A DNA stretch of 64,000 nucleotides from Globisporangium splendens. Its lineage: Eukaryota; Oomycota; Peronosporomycetes; Pythiales; Pythiaceae. The DNA lies in NCBI GenBank assembly GCA_006386115.1, contig VFIW01000022.1:186001-250000 (forward strand), read 5' to 3'. The notes below the pieces were generated by a model. That model ran no database searches and was not told where the DNA came from. It saw only the letters and a program-made list of their open reading frames with translations. Shown piece by piece: positions 44,818-55,518 of this stretch. The translations under genes were made by a program, and so were the position numbers. Within the stretch, counting starts at the first letter, position 1. Each line of letters begins with the position of its first letter.

Positions 44818-46398
44818 ATGGTACAAGTCTCCAAGATGCTGCTCGGTCTCACCGCCATGGCGTTGGCTTCGGTGCAAGCTGCCGACCAGGAACCCGTGTT
44901 CGACGTACCGGCGTTCGACTACACGACCTTGTCCACAGGTAACAACCCCGAGCTCGTGCTCGCAGCGCTCAAGAAGGACGGCATCATTAGCCTCAAGAAC
45001 ATCCCGTCGTACGCGGCCGCGCGCGATGCGTACCTACTCAAAGCCGCGGCGTGTGCCGTGGCCGCGAAGGACGCCAATGCCGAGTTCCTGCTGCACAGGA
45101 CGTTCCCGGACAACACGAAGCGGTACACGATCAGCACGGCCTCGGGCCAAGACCTGAACACGTCGGCGCATGAGGCCGATACTATCTGCCCTGGATACGC
45201 CAAGTACTATCTCGAGTTCACGAGTATCTTGGAGCGCACGGTGTCGTCGCTCGCCGAGACGTTGGATGCCACGACGTTCACCACCCAGGACGGATACAAA
45301 CAGCTGGTCTCGAGCCGCAAGCTATTTGGTGAAGCTGTTCGCCTTGACCACTTCCACGCGTACGAAGCTGCTCCAGCGTCGTCCACCGATGCCGCGCGTC
45401 AATTGAAGGAGCAAGATACCTTTGCGCTCCACGAAGACGACGGCATGTTCATCGCGTTCCCAGCACCTGCATTCTACAAGGTCAAGAGCGACAAGAGCCT
45501 GGAATCTGTCTCTGCCAGCAGCGACGCCGACACGGGACTCGTGATCGAGACCCACGACCACCAGCGTGTGCGTCCGGTGCTCAAGACTGATGAGGTGACC
45601 GTGATGATCGGCACGGGTTTCAACAAGTGGGTGACCACGTCGGAGAAGCTGCCTGCGGTCATGCACGGCATGAAGATGCCGTCGATCGAGACGGCTGCCA
45701 CGGAGCGCCTTCTCCGTTCGTGGTTTGGCAAGATGACGCTGCTCCCAGCGTACCAGCGCATGCTCACGGAGATGACATTCGAGCAGCATGTGAACGCGAC
45801 CACCCGATTTCTGAAGCAGGGATCTTCGTCGGATATGATGTCGATCGGCTGCGCTCCGGGACGGAAGCTCATGGCGTCCGCGACGCCAGAGTGTTCGTTC
45901 AAGGAATGCACGACGAAGCCTGGCGTCGCGGCGCCAAGTGAGCCTTGCTCGCTGATCTGCAACCGCAGCCACGGCGGAGACTCTGAAGCCTGTGCCGCGA
46001 GCTGCAACTGTGTCGCGAGCTCCCACCGTGCGACCAATTGCTGGATGGTGTGTGTGAAGGACTTGGACAACTGCGCCACGAACGACCAGGTGTGCTCCGG
46101 ACAAGCGCTTACGTGCACGGCGACCCCAGCGCCAACGACGAAGGCTCCGACTCCACCACCGACGACGCAAGCTCCAGCGACTCCACTTCCTACCACTCAG
46201 GCTCCAGCCCCAACGACCCGAGCTCCAGCACCGAGTGCTTCTTCGACTCCAGCTCCGAGTACGCCTTCGACTACTGCTCCATCGACTCCCTCTATCCCAG
46301 GTACTCCTTCCACCACGGTCCCAGGTACTCCGTCGACCACGGCACCAACTCCAGGCCAAACGCCTGCTCCAGCCACCCCAGACCGCTCAGCATGCTAG
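44818..46398 (+). CDS. Secreted 2OG-Fe(II) dioxygenase-like protein with Cys-rich and Thr/Pro tail
   Basis: Single exon of 526 residues from ATG 44818; the upstream open frame (to 44563) precedes a good signal peptide (MLLGLTAMALASVQA) and is not used. The first part resembles the isopenicillin-N-synthase-like dioxygenase fold: ALKKDGIISLKNIPSY, then LHEDDGMFIAF giving the His-x-Asp metal pair (His205, Asp207), VTVMIGTGFNKWV and VMHGM for the third His (283). A Cys-rich module (about 344-437) and a Thr/Pro/Ala-rich, mucin-like tail (438-526) follow. Fe and 2-oxoglutarate use is inferred from the motif spacing only. The tail suggests heavy O-glycosylation or wall attachment. I know no described enzyme with this order. 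Confidence 0.65.
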   Translation: MVQVSKMLLGLTAMALASVQAADQEPVFDVPAFDYTTLSTGNNPELVLAALKKDGIISLKNIPSYAAARDAYLLKAAACAVAAKDANAEFLLHRTFPDNTKRYTISTASGQDLNTSAHEADTICPGYAKYYLEFTSILERTVSSLAETLDATTFTTQDGYKQLVSSRKLFGEAVRLDHFHAYEAAPASSTDAARQLKEQDTFALHEDDGMFIAFPAPAFYKVKSDKSLESVSASSDADTGLVIETHDHQRVRPVLKTDEVTVMIGTGFNKWVTTSEKLPAVMHGMKMPSIETAATERLLRSWFGKMTLLPAYQRMLTEMTFEQHVNATTRFLKQGSSSDMMSIGCAPGRKLMASATPECSFKECTTKPGVAAPSEPCSLICNRSHGGDSEACAASCNCVASSHRATNCWMVCVKDLDNCATNDQVCSGQALTCTATPAPTTKAPTPPPTTQAPATPLPTTQAPAPTTRAPAPSASSTPAPSTPSTTAPSTPSIPGTPSTTVPGTPSTTAPTPGQTPAPATPDRSAC

Positions 46399-46830
46399 GT
46401 TCGTCCAAGCAAGTGTAGGATTCTTCAATTCTGTGCTTCATTGAAAAGTCAACCTCATAAACCAAATACAACTACGACATCAACGCAGACGTATAGCGTC
46501 AGGATCAACAGACAAAAAGCGTAGTGAGCCTCTGATCCGCAAAGCCAGCAGGTCCTCTCGCCTTGGACGCCAGGTCACATCCCTGCCTGCACAGAAATGA
46601 AGCAAGCATCCAGATTGCAGTCCAGTCCAATTGTCTGCCACAGGATCAACACAAATGCACACTACTTTTATATGTTAATGTACGATCTCTCTCCTTCCTA
46701 TGCGTGCACTTTACAGTACCGTGACAAGCACAAATGTTGCGCGAAGGAGGACTCAGCCATCACGAGCACTCGAAGAAGACCTGCACTCACTCCGCCCACA
46801 TTCAACTCAGTCACCCTGTAGTTTCTCTTG
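46399..46830. other. Intergenic, upstream of adenosine deaminase
   Basis: About 430 bases without a gene; ends at the core promoter of the deaminase gene. Confidence 0.45.
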
Positions 46831-46843
46831 CATTCCGCAATTT
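46831..46843 (+). promoter_or_regulatory. Oomycete core promoter (initiator plus flanking element)
   Basis: CATTCCGCAATTT is an exact match to the oomycete consensus CATTYYNCAWTTT and ends 43 bases before the deaminase ATG, where transcription starts are usually found. It is the strongest single mark of the organism group in the window. Confidence 0.75.
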
Positions 46844-46886
46844 GCGCATCTCATCAGCACTTCCCAAGACCCACGTCTCTCCCCCC

Positions 46887-48185
46887 ATGTCATCGCCGTC
46901 GTCTGCCGCCGCTGCTCCTGCGAAGCGCACGTTCCCGAAGAACCCGACGTACCCGGACGAGTTTCTGCGTCGCGTGCCCAAGACCGACCTGCACTGCCAC
47001 TTGGACGGGTGTCTGCGTCCCGAGACGCTCATCGAGCTCGCGCAGCAGCATGGCGTGACGCTGCCGACGTACGACCGCCAGGAACTCAACTCGTGCGTGT
47101 TCAAGGAGACGTACAACAACCTCGAAGAGTACTTGGTCTGCTTTGCGTACGCGTCGGCGGTGCTGCGCAGCGCGAGTGCGCTCGAGCGCGTCTCGTATGA
47201 GCTTGCGCAGGATCAGTATGCGATCGGCGTGCGATACTTTGAGACACGCTTTGCACCGCAGCTGAATGCTGTGCCTGGCGAGCTGTCGCTTGAAGAGGTA
47301 CTGGTCAGTGTCAACCGCGGCCTCGCGCGCGCGACAGAAGAGTTCAATGCGAAGGACGAAGACGTGCAGAGCGGCGTCGCGCCACCCTTTGCGTATGGCA
47401 TCATCGTGTGCGCCATGCGCTTCTTCACGGCCGAGTTCTCTCCGTATTACAAGCAGTTCTGCGAAGTGCACAAGTTTGAAGACGCGCATCGTTTGTACGG
47501 CCTCGCGTCCATGGCGCTGATCACACAGGCGTACGAAACCAAGAAGAAACACGACATCCCGATCGTTGCGCTGGACATTGCCGGTGCCGAGCGCGGGTAC
47601 CCAGCACACGACCACAAGGAAGCGTTTGACTTCGCGCACAAGAAGTTTATGCACAAAACTGTGCACGCCGGCGAAGGATATGGTCCAGAGAGTATCTTTG
47701 AGGCGATCACCGACTTGCACGCCGAGCGCATTGGCCACGGGTTCCACTTGTTCCACCACGACGAGATCGAGAAGAACCTGTCCGAGAGCGACAAGAGAGC
47801 GTACTGCCACGACCTTGTGCAGTACATTGGCAACACGCGAACGTGTATCGAAGTTTGCCTGTCGAGCAACCTGCAGACCGTACCGGGCATGAACCAAGAC
47901 GTCTCGACGCATCCGATCCGCCAGATGATTGACAACAAACTGGCCGTGAGCCTCTGTACCGACAACTGCACGGTCTCGCACACCAATATGTTCAAGGAAG
48001 TACGTCTCGCGTGCGATGCTTTTCTGCTGTCGCCGCATGAACTGCGCCGCATCCTCATCACGGGCTTTAAGCGGTCGTTCATGGCGGGCGAGTACAAGGC
48101 CAAGCGCGCGTACAACCACCACGTGATCGAGTACTACAACCAATTGCTCGAAGAGTTCGGCATCGACGACGCGGAACTCAACTGA
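46887..48185 (+). CDS. Adenosine deaminase
   Basis: Single exon of 432 residues. ATG 46887 is preferred over the longer open frame because it lies just after the core promoter. The TIM-barrel deaminase motifs are in order: [17 protein letters not shown] (zinc-binding His-x-His), [10 protein letters not shown] (His and Glu), RIGHGFHLF (His) and SLCTDN (zinc Asp). In animal ADA the last motif has two Asp residues; here the second is Asn, as in many ADA-like enzymes. It converts adenosine to inosine and ammonia in purine salvage. No signal peptide, so probably cytosolic. Confidence 0.9.
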   Translation: MSSPSSAAAAPAKRTFPKNPTYPDEFLRRVPKTDLHCHLDGCLRPETLIELAQQHGVTLPTYDRQELNSCVFKETYNNLEEYLVCFAYASAVLRSASALERVSYELAQDQYAIGVRYFETRFAPQLNAVPGELSLEEVLVSVNRGLARATEEFNAKDEDVQSGVAPPFAYGIIVCAMRFFTAEFSPYYKQFCEVHKFEDAHRLYGLASMALITQAYETKKKHDIPIVALDIAGAERGYPAHDHKEAFDFAHKKFMHKTVHAGEGYGPESIFEAITDLHAERIGHGFHLFHHDEIEKNLSESDKRAYCHDLVQYIGNTRTCIEVCLSSNLQTVPGMNQDVSTHPIRQMIDNKLAVSLCTDNCTVSHTNMFKEVRLACDAFLLSPHELRRILITGFKRSFMAGEYKAKRAYNHHVIEYYNQLLEEFGIDDAELN

Positions 48186-48253
48186 GGTGTGTAAAAGCTT
48201 TATATATCTATATATGAGAAGAGAGAATCAAACACGCAATACTGGTGAGTGAA

Positions 48254-49886
48254 TTATCGTTTGGTCCGCGTTTGTTGTTTTTCCTTTCGTCGTCCGACGG
48301 CCGCCGCGGTCTTTTCCTGAATCTCAGAGATCTTGCACGGCCGCAACATACTGTCGTCTTGCTGATCGTCGTTGTCGGAGTCCCCGAAATCGTCGACTGT
48401 AGGCGGCATCGGTCGGAATGGGAAGCCTCCTCCCAGGTTCGCAGCGCCATTGTTGCTGCTGCTCTTTTTGTCAGATCCGCCGGCGCGTGCAGCCGCTTTC
48501 AAGTGCGACGAAGCCCCGTCGCCCATGCTTTCCTCTGGCTTGAGTGGACTGATCGGCTCGTTCGTCGCGATGTTGTGGATGTCGACGAGCTCGCCGATCC
48601 GCTGCTCGATGATGCCGAGTAGCTTGGTCATCGTCACGTCTGTGACGCTGTGCGTCAGCAATTGCTGTGTGAATGCCTCGTCACTGTGACCGAGTTTATG
48701 AAAATGTTCATCGTACCGTTCTTCATGGTCTCCATGGTCTCGGCCGATTCGCCGTGGCGCAACTCAAAGAGCGCGACTTTCTGCTTGGACTTCTCGATCT
48801 GGTCTTCTAAGTGTTGTTTGAGTTCCTGTTGGTACGAGTCGCTGTTGTGACCCGAGCCTTTGCACTGCTCAATGAGCTCCTCGAGTCCATTGTTCTCGAT
48901 CTCCAGCGCCTCCATCTCAGTGTTCAGCTCGTTGATCATGTTGAAGAGCGAGAAGTTCTTCTCCTCGGCCAACAGCAGCGCCTTGGCGAGTTCGTCGGCA
49001 TCGTTCACGCCTGTTTTCTTCTTGATCTTCGTGAGTCCGTCCTCGACGACCTTGAGGCGCTCACTTTGGCGGCGCAAGTCGCTCTCTTTCTCGTTCAAGA
49101 GCCACACGTTCTTCAAGGTCTCGTCGCGGAGCTTCACGTCCGGCGTCGACAGCAACTTGAAACCTCCAGGGAGACCACCAGAACCAGTTCCTCCTGGAGA
49201 AACTGAGCTTATGAGCCCTCCAGGTTGCAGTCGGTTGCCTCCAACGTGCTTCAGTGTGCGCAACCTCGGGATATCGCGGATATTGGCACGGTCTTGCTCC
49301 AGTTGCACTTTTCTCTCGATCCAATCGTTCTCAAAGTCGTCGCCATCGTCGGCGAGTTGCGCGCGGATCGACTCTGCCTGGCGGTTGGCGTGATCGCGGG
49401 CATCGCATGCACTCTGTGTCGCGCTCGTGATCTTGGCGATCTCGGTCTGCTTGGCGTGGGTCTCGCGCTCGAGTTTCTCGTGGACGTGTTGCTGCTGCAC
49501 TTTCTCACGGCGAAGCGATTGGATCTCGTCGCGCAGGCGTTTGTTCGCATTGCACTACAGCCACACACACGAAGTTGAGCGATTGCGCTTTGGATTCGAT
49601 GAGAGAGAGCAAGCAAGCACACGACAAAGGTACGCACCACTTCATTGTACCGCGTGAGCACTTTGTCCAAGCGGTTCTCGAGCGTGCGGATCGATTTCAC
49701 GTCGCTCGTGGCGGCGCAAAGCTGCGCGTTAGTCGTGCTGCAGAGCTTCTTGCGCGTCTCGAAGTGCAATTCGCGCAGCCGCACAAGGCACAGATCGAGT
49801 TCGTGCGAGCGACGGCGCTCGAAATCCAGTCGCTTGGTGTACGAGTCGCCCTGCTGTATCAATGTTTGAACCCGCTCGCGAAACAT
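48254..49886 (-). CDS. Outer dynein arm docking protein, ODAD1/CCDC63-like (one-base frameshift)
   Basis: Exons: 49886-49638 (frame open much farther upstream) and 49554-48254, joined by an 83-base intron. A long coiled coil includes NKRLRDEIQSLRREKV and EEKNFSLFNMINELNTEME, typical of ODAD1/CCDC114 and CCDC63 of the outer-dynein-arm docking complex on flagellar doublets. At 48701-48704 the frame breaks: the protein runs KNGTMNIF and should go on HKLGHSDEAFTQQLL, which needs one more T in a run of four (minus strand). Beyond the break the expected C-terminus (TMTKLLGIIEQRIGEL) is open to 48254. Only one ATG (49886) exists in the whole first frame, so the real start may be in an upstream exon. 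Confidence 0.7.
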
Positions 49887-50040
49887 CGGGCTGTCGAGCT
49901 TCGAAGGACTCAGAGGGATCGAGCCGATGTCTGGTGGGAACACACGCGGCGTGCGGCTCCCATTGCTCGGCAAGTGGTACCGGTTGCAGTTGTTGCTGCT
50001 CGGATCGCGACTGGAACTGCTGCCAACACCTCCGTTATGC

Positions 50041-50354
50041 CGCGGACTGAAGATGTCAAGCTTCGTCAGGTCCGCTGGCGTCTTGTCGAGGCTCGTGACC
50101 TTGCTCAAGAGCTCGCACGTCTTCTGACCTCGGTAGCCGCCTTCGACGAACGCCACACAGTTTGGGACTCGATCGCACTGGTTGCAGCAGTCGCAGGCAT
50201 CGCCGGTCTTCTTGGTGGCGCGGCCGATCACAAAACCAGTGGCTTTGATGCCCTCGAGTTGGCGGCCGCAGAAACCTTGTGCACGAACAAAGTTGGACGG
50301 ATCTGCGATCAGCACGACGAGCGCGGAAGCCACGAGAGCGAGCGTGCGAACCAC
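50041..50354 (-). other. PAN/apple-like secreted domain without a start codon, open into the docking gene
   Basis: On the minus strand a signal-peptide-like run (VVRTLALVASALVVLIA) begins at GTG 50354; the codon before it is ATC, one base away from ATG. A Cys-rich PAN/apple-like module follows (ACDCCNQCDRVPNCVAF, then CELLSKVTSLDKTP). The frame stays open without a stop for about 50 codons into the N-terminus of the ODAD1-like gene. PAN modules of oomycetes bind carbohydrate or protein outside the cell, which does not fit an axonemal partner. It may be a remnant, a gene missing its start, or an exon of another gene. Confidence 0.4.
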
Positions 50355-50357
50355 GAT

Positions 50358-51563
50358 GCAAGTGGAGAACAGTGTTTGGGCTTTGTTGTGTGACGCACGC
50401 GGTGGATTGAGAACGAGAAAAACCGAGAGTTGAAAAGCTGAAGTCGAGGGACACTGAACTTGGGTTGTTCTGAAACTATGCAATCCTGCTGGTTTTGCAT
50501 GAGGACTGTGCAAGAGGTTTCCCGGTCAAACCATCCGATCTCACGGAGAAAAATGCAAAAAGCAAACTCAAGGAGCTGGCACTGCGCTTTCTGAAGAGGA
50601 TCCACAAATGGGTACAAACTCTCATGTCAAAAACAGGTAGGTAGGCACTTCGACATGGCTGAAAGACGATGACGAGTGCTCATTCACGATCAGAATCGAG
50701 TTGCTTGTTATCGCACCATTCTGCGCATTAACCTCAGCATGTAGAACGGTGCGATAATGAGCATCGGAACTCGGTTCCATGCATCGAAGTTTCCCTGAAA
50801 GCTCGCAACGCATGCGAGAAAATGGTAGTCCCGTCTGACATCGATGGCAAAACTTGCAAGCTCACCTGTGCTCGCTGCCCTGAGAACAAATGATGTGGTA
50901 GGAACACGACCAAAGTCTGCATCGTTAACGGTGCTTCTTCTGCAGGTTGCCAGCAGCAGCAGCAGTGTCGTTTGACAGAATGTCTTGCTGCCTCATGGTT
51001 CTATTCGAAAGCTGGTTTATCGCCAATTGAGGAAGGGTTCGTCGTCCTCATATCGGTTGCCAGCTCCTAGCAAACAAGAAAAGGCTCAGCACAATATAAA
51101 CAGGGTCGCATCGCGCAAACCACATTCTCTATCTCCTCCGTCGATCTTCGTGCTGCTGCTCAAACTCGCAGACTTCTCGAATTTGACGAGGCGATAAGAA
51201 TAATCGCACGAAGCTCTGCCAAATATACTCTCAAACATGAAGCTATGCGCACACGCGGCAGCACTGCTGTCTGCAGAATTGTCGGGTGGCGATTGTTTCT
51301 GCAGCTTTTCAAGATCCTCGCTTGAGGTGATCCTGATTTTTTTCTTCTTTGTCGCATGCTCGTCCTCAGTTTCCTTGTGACCCGCTCGTCCTTTTTCTGA
51401 CCAGCTCACCGTAGCTCTTCATAAATATACAGCCAGCACCAGAATTACAATAGACGACATTGGCAATACGCTCGACTCGCTCGCTGACTCTTGCTCCGCC
51501 CCCCACGCGAATAAGCGCAACAGCTCCATCGACACACACACACACACTTGCATACCCACGACT
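50358..51563. other. Intergenic; possible small minus-strand ORF at 51086-51409
   Basis: About 1.2 kb before the p25-alpha gene. The minus frame 51409-51086 (MSWSEKGRAGHKETEDEH onward, then KKKKIRITSSEDLEKLQ) is charged and protein-like for about 60 codons, but no family is recognised and it may be only a first exon. The rest holds nothing clear. A short CA repeat lies near 51533-51546. Confidence 0.3.
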
Positions 51564-52886
51564 ATGAGCAGCGGCATCACCGAGGCGAATGACGCGACCA
51601 GTGGCGCGCGCGACGTGTACGCGCGGCTCTACGACAAGCGCTCGTACACCGGCGTGTACCGCAAGCGCTTCGAGGGCGAGTGCCACGACCTGAGCGAGTG
51701 CGTCGTGCACGATCTCTCCAACACCATGCGCACGAACCTCAAATACGACGTCGACCCGCGCACCAAGCGCATGTCGTGAGTGTAGCCACAGAATTCGCAA
51801 GCTCCATGACGGCAGCTTTGGTCCTGACCTGTTTGTGTCTTGATGTGCCGTAGCTCCCCGCGTCTCAATATCTCCAGCGCGAGCCTGAATGTCCCGGTCG
51901 AGACTGCGCCGATAATGGTAATGCGCAGCAGCAATGATATGACTCCTCCCTTTCCTTGGGAGACAGACTGACTGGGCTGTTTGCGCTTGTGTTTTATTTG
52001 GTAGAGCCCACATGAGAAGCCCTCAGAACCGAGCCCCATGCGACTTCGAGGAGATCCAAACGACCCACACACGCTCCTCAAGGCAGTTTTCCACTACTAC
52101 TGCCGCTTTGGACGCACGGGCGCGAAAGGTGCCGGCGAGAAGACCCTCGGTATGTGACGCTTGATTTTTTCATGCACTCGAATGGAAAGTATACGTTGTT
52201 GCATCACTCTCCGAGCACATGTCCATCCATTTTATGCATGAGCAGACAGTGCAAATTTCTCCAAGCTCTGCCGCGATAGTCCCGATTTGCTCGGCCCCAC
52301 GTTTTCCACGACGGACGTCGATCTGATCTTCATCAAAGCAAAAAAGAAAGGCGAGCGCCGCATCAGCTACACGCGCTTCCTCGACGCGCTCGGCATGATC
52401 GCGATGCAGAAATACAGCGACCTCGTACGTGCTCACAAGCCATTGTTTCCATTACAAAGCATGCGCGTACCATTGATTCTTACCACAAGGTGTGCTTTGT
52501 CTTTAAAATGCCTCTGTGACGACCAGTCTTTAGAAGCCTCAGTGCCGAAGCTCCTCGAAGCGCATCTCGCGCGTCTACCGTGCATGATGGAGTTCACAAA
52601 CGGCAAGATGGTGCAAGCGATCTGGCAGAAGCGCGCCGAGCGTGAGGATCCCGCAGCAGCGACCGAGTTGCCGCCACTGCCACCATTGGCACCAACACAT
52701 GCACCAGCGAACAACGCAAGCGCGTCCGAGCCAAGCAGCGACGTCAGTGGATCTGCAGCAGAGACAGCGGCATCTCCTGCTCTTCCGCCGCCTGCGCCAA
52801 CGCAAATGCTGTCGACGCCGACGCTGATCCTCGCGGCGCCACTGCCATCCAGCACACCGTTAGACGCGACGACGGTGGCCAACTGA
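51564..52886 (+). CDS. p25-alpha / TPPP family protein
   Basis: Five exons: 51564-51775, 51854-51917, 52005-52149, 52246-52424 and 52527-52886, giving 319 residues with matching phases. The p25-alpha core is plain: LLKAVFHYYCRFGRTGAKG, NFSKLCRDSPDLLGPTFS, TTDVDLIFIKAKKKGERRIS and YTRFLDALGMIA. TPPP proteins bundle and stabilise microtubules, and p25-alpha proteins are a marker of flagellated eukaryotes, including oomycete zoospores. The N-terminus (YARLYDKRSYTGVYRKRF) is the short conserved p25-alpha-type module. The C-terminus is Pro/Ala-rich and low complexity. Confidence 0.85.
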
Positions 52887-53409
52887 CGGCCGAGCGTTGT
52901 TGATCCTCGAAATGAAAAATGAAGAACATCTCATACGTAATAACTAAAATACATAAGGACAGCATCACATGGTAGACAAACCTGTACCCGACATGTGCAT
53001 ATGTGTGGGGCAATGCTTGCATGTGAAGCGGCATCTCTGCGTCAATTCTGCAATGACGATCCCAGATTTTCCAAGATGCATATTTTTCATTTCATTTCAA
53101 AACTCGACTCAAGTATGTGACTGCTTCGCAACATGTCGAATTTTGATATAATAAAATGACGATTTCTTCACTGTTGAAGTGGCTCAAAGGTGTGTTTCCT
53201 CAATCTGATAAAACACCTCGTTCTTCCTCGATGAGGTTTTTCTCATGTCGAAGAGAAAAGGAAACCTGTGAGGGGGTCGCTTCAATTCCGCATTCTTTCG
53301 TGCGCTTAGTATCAGAAAAACAACAGGCAAAAGCAACCCAGAAGCGTCAGCATCTCGTGACTCTCTCTCTCTCTCTCTCTCTCTATTGGCATCCGCACGC
53401 GCAGTCAGG
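52887..53409. other. Intergenic with a CT microsatellite
   Basis: About 520 bases; no gene. Ends with a dinucleotide repeat just before the membrane-protein start. Confidence 0.4.
53361..53384 (+). repeat. (CT)12 microsatellite
   Basis: Twelve CT units directly upstream (26 bases) of the membrane-protein ATG. Pyrimidine tracts here may lie in the 5' leader. Confidence 0.9.
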
Positions 53410-54980
53410 ATGGCGTTCAACACGACGGACATGCGCTTCCTTCCCGTCGACTACCACTCGGAGGTCGCGCGCGAGCTCGTCGAGTTCTTCCACACGTTCT
53501 ACCGCTTCGGCGCAGCCTCGAACGTGTTCGACCTGCAGGACCCGGTGTACGTGCAGTTCCTGCACAACGTGCTCTTCGGCTCGCTCGTGATCGGTACTGT
53601 CGTGTTCGTCGCGCTCGCGATCATCGTCGTGCGCCGGTGCTTCCTGCATATCCGTAGTGGTGCGTATTTATCTCTTGTTGTTTATTCTGTGTTCTGTGGG
53701 AAATCGAGAGCTGCGTGTGTGTGTGTGACGGTTTGGAGACTAATAAGCTAATCCTATGGACGACATGTATTTGGTGGTAGCGTTTGTGCGGAAGGTCTCG
53801 ATGGAGTCCAACTCGGTCGAGTTCTCGGCTGTGATCCTGATGACGATCATCGCGATCAGCTCGCTGAGCGGACTCTTGGGTGAAGCCCAAGTCGACTACA
53901 GTGTTGGTGTGGTGCACCACGCGATGACGAATGCGAGCGACCGCTTCGGAGATGCGCACAAGTTTGCCTTCGAGAGCGGCGTTGCCAGTGAAGTGATCCG
54001 CAACCGTGCCGACAACATGGTGGTCTCGTTCAGTGAAAGCGAGTTGCCGCCAGAGGCGTTCAAGTTGTCGGTCGAGTCGCTGCGGTAAGTTGATCTCTCG
54101 CGCGCTACACGTGGAATTGTGCACTCTAAGATGTCGTGCTGACGGGTGGTGTATCCGTGTATTCAGCCTGATGCACTCATCGAAAGAACTTGTGAACAAG
54201 ACAGACACGATGCTGCCAAAGCACTATCGTGATATGGCCGATGAGTGGCAGTTTAGCTACTTTATGCTCAAGTCGTCGACCAACGCAGCGATCCTATCGG
54301 TGGCTCTTGCGAGCTTTCTCTTGATTTCGTCCATTGGGTGGTCGATGGTCACGCCGCTGCGCATCTCCATCCTTGTGATCTTGAGTGTCGTGCCTGTCTC
54401 CCACACGTTGATTGGAGTGTACCTTTCGTCAACCATTATGACGTCGGATTTCTGCGCTGCGCCAATGAACGCTACCGCGTCGCTCTTGCACCCGAATGCT
54501 GCCGTCACCTATTATCTGGAATGCCCGAAGAATGCCATCAGCCCTTTGATTGCGCCAGCTTCGAGTGTGTACGACGATGTGAAGGTTGTGACGTCGCTGC
54601 AAAAGGAGCTTGAGATTTACGCAGACAAGCATGGTGACATTGGGAAGCGCATGAAAACGGAATACCTCGATCCTATCGGCGAGCAGATCAAATCGATCGA
54701 CCAGTTCCTGGTTGCCTTTAACGGAACGCAATCGTGCAACGAAACGGCGCACTCGTACCAGCACGCTGTGAGCGCGTATTGCGAATATGGCATGCTCGGA
54801 TTCTTCTCAATGTGGGTCCACCAGATCTTGCTGTGCATCTTCCTATTCATCGGTGTTGTCACGTCCGTGTTGGTGTACGAGCGCGTGCACATTCGTGAGA
54901 TCCGCATGGATGCGCGCTACCAAATGATTTCTACCTATGAAGACGACAACATGGAGCACGCGTATCTCTCGTCCGACTAG
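53410..54980 (+). CDS. Multi-span membrane protein, Tweety-like topology
   Basis: Three exons: 53410-53659, 53781-54084 and 54167-54980, giving 455 residues with matching phases. About five hydrophobic spans: LVIGTVVFVALAIIVV, SAVILMTIIAISSLSG, SVALASFLLISSIGW, ISILVILSVVPVS and MWVHQILLCIFLFIGVV. Two long, helical, N-glycosylation-rich outer loops lie between spans 2-3 and 4-5, with several cysteines in the second. This layout is like Tweety or prominin-type proteins, but I see no diagnostic motif and cannot name the family with confidence. The frame is intact. Confidence 0.6.
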
Positions 54981-55518
54981 TTGGCAGTGCGTGGTCTTGT
55001 GATGGCTTGAAGTCACACTGGCAGAAGAGTAGCATGCCGTCCTTGCCGCAGTCGTTGGGAATGGAACCTTTGGATGATGAGAAAGCATGAAGGGGAACAA
55101 GCGCGAAAGAAGCAACGCCAAAACGAGTCGCGAAGGAGAGAAGAAGGAGAAAAAGTGTTGTATATTGTTATTTGTTTTCTGCATTTTCGAAGAAGGCGTT
55201 TGCGTTGCTCAATCCGAATTATCCACGCTGTTGCTCGCTTCATCTCGTGCCTTTGCATGCCAAGCACAGCCACAAAGCAAATCACCTCGATGGCATTGTG
55301 CACCCAAAATCAACCCATTTCTGCCAGCAGCTCGAAAGCACAAAGAGGTAGATGGGTACACCTCCTATTCCAGCCAATCATCGGCTGCATTACACAAATA
55401 AGTGCGTGTAATTGGTAAAAAAATCCTCTTCTTGTCCATCAAGCACGCAAGAAATTCGCATTTTGACAATTGACACGGTGAACAACAGCAACATTGACGC
55501 GACCTCAACAACAGCAAA
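54981..55518. other. Intergenic, no gene seen
   Basis: About 540 bases between two plus-strand genes, A-rich near 55080-55190; short frames only. Confidence 0.45.

Noticed and set aside
46890..48143. 417-codon minus-strand frame over the adenosine deaminase
   Set aside because: Shadow frame; the plus strand holds all deaminase motifs and a core promoter.
49575..50393. 272-codon plus-strand frame opposite the docking/PAN region
   Set aside because: Arg/Ala/Val-rich shadow; the minus strand gives the coiled coil and Cys-rich module.
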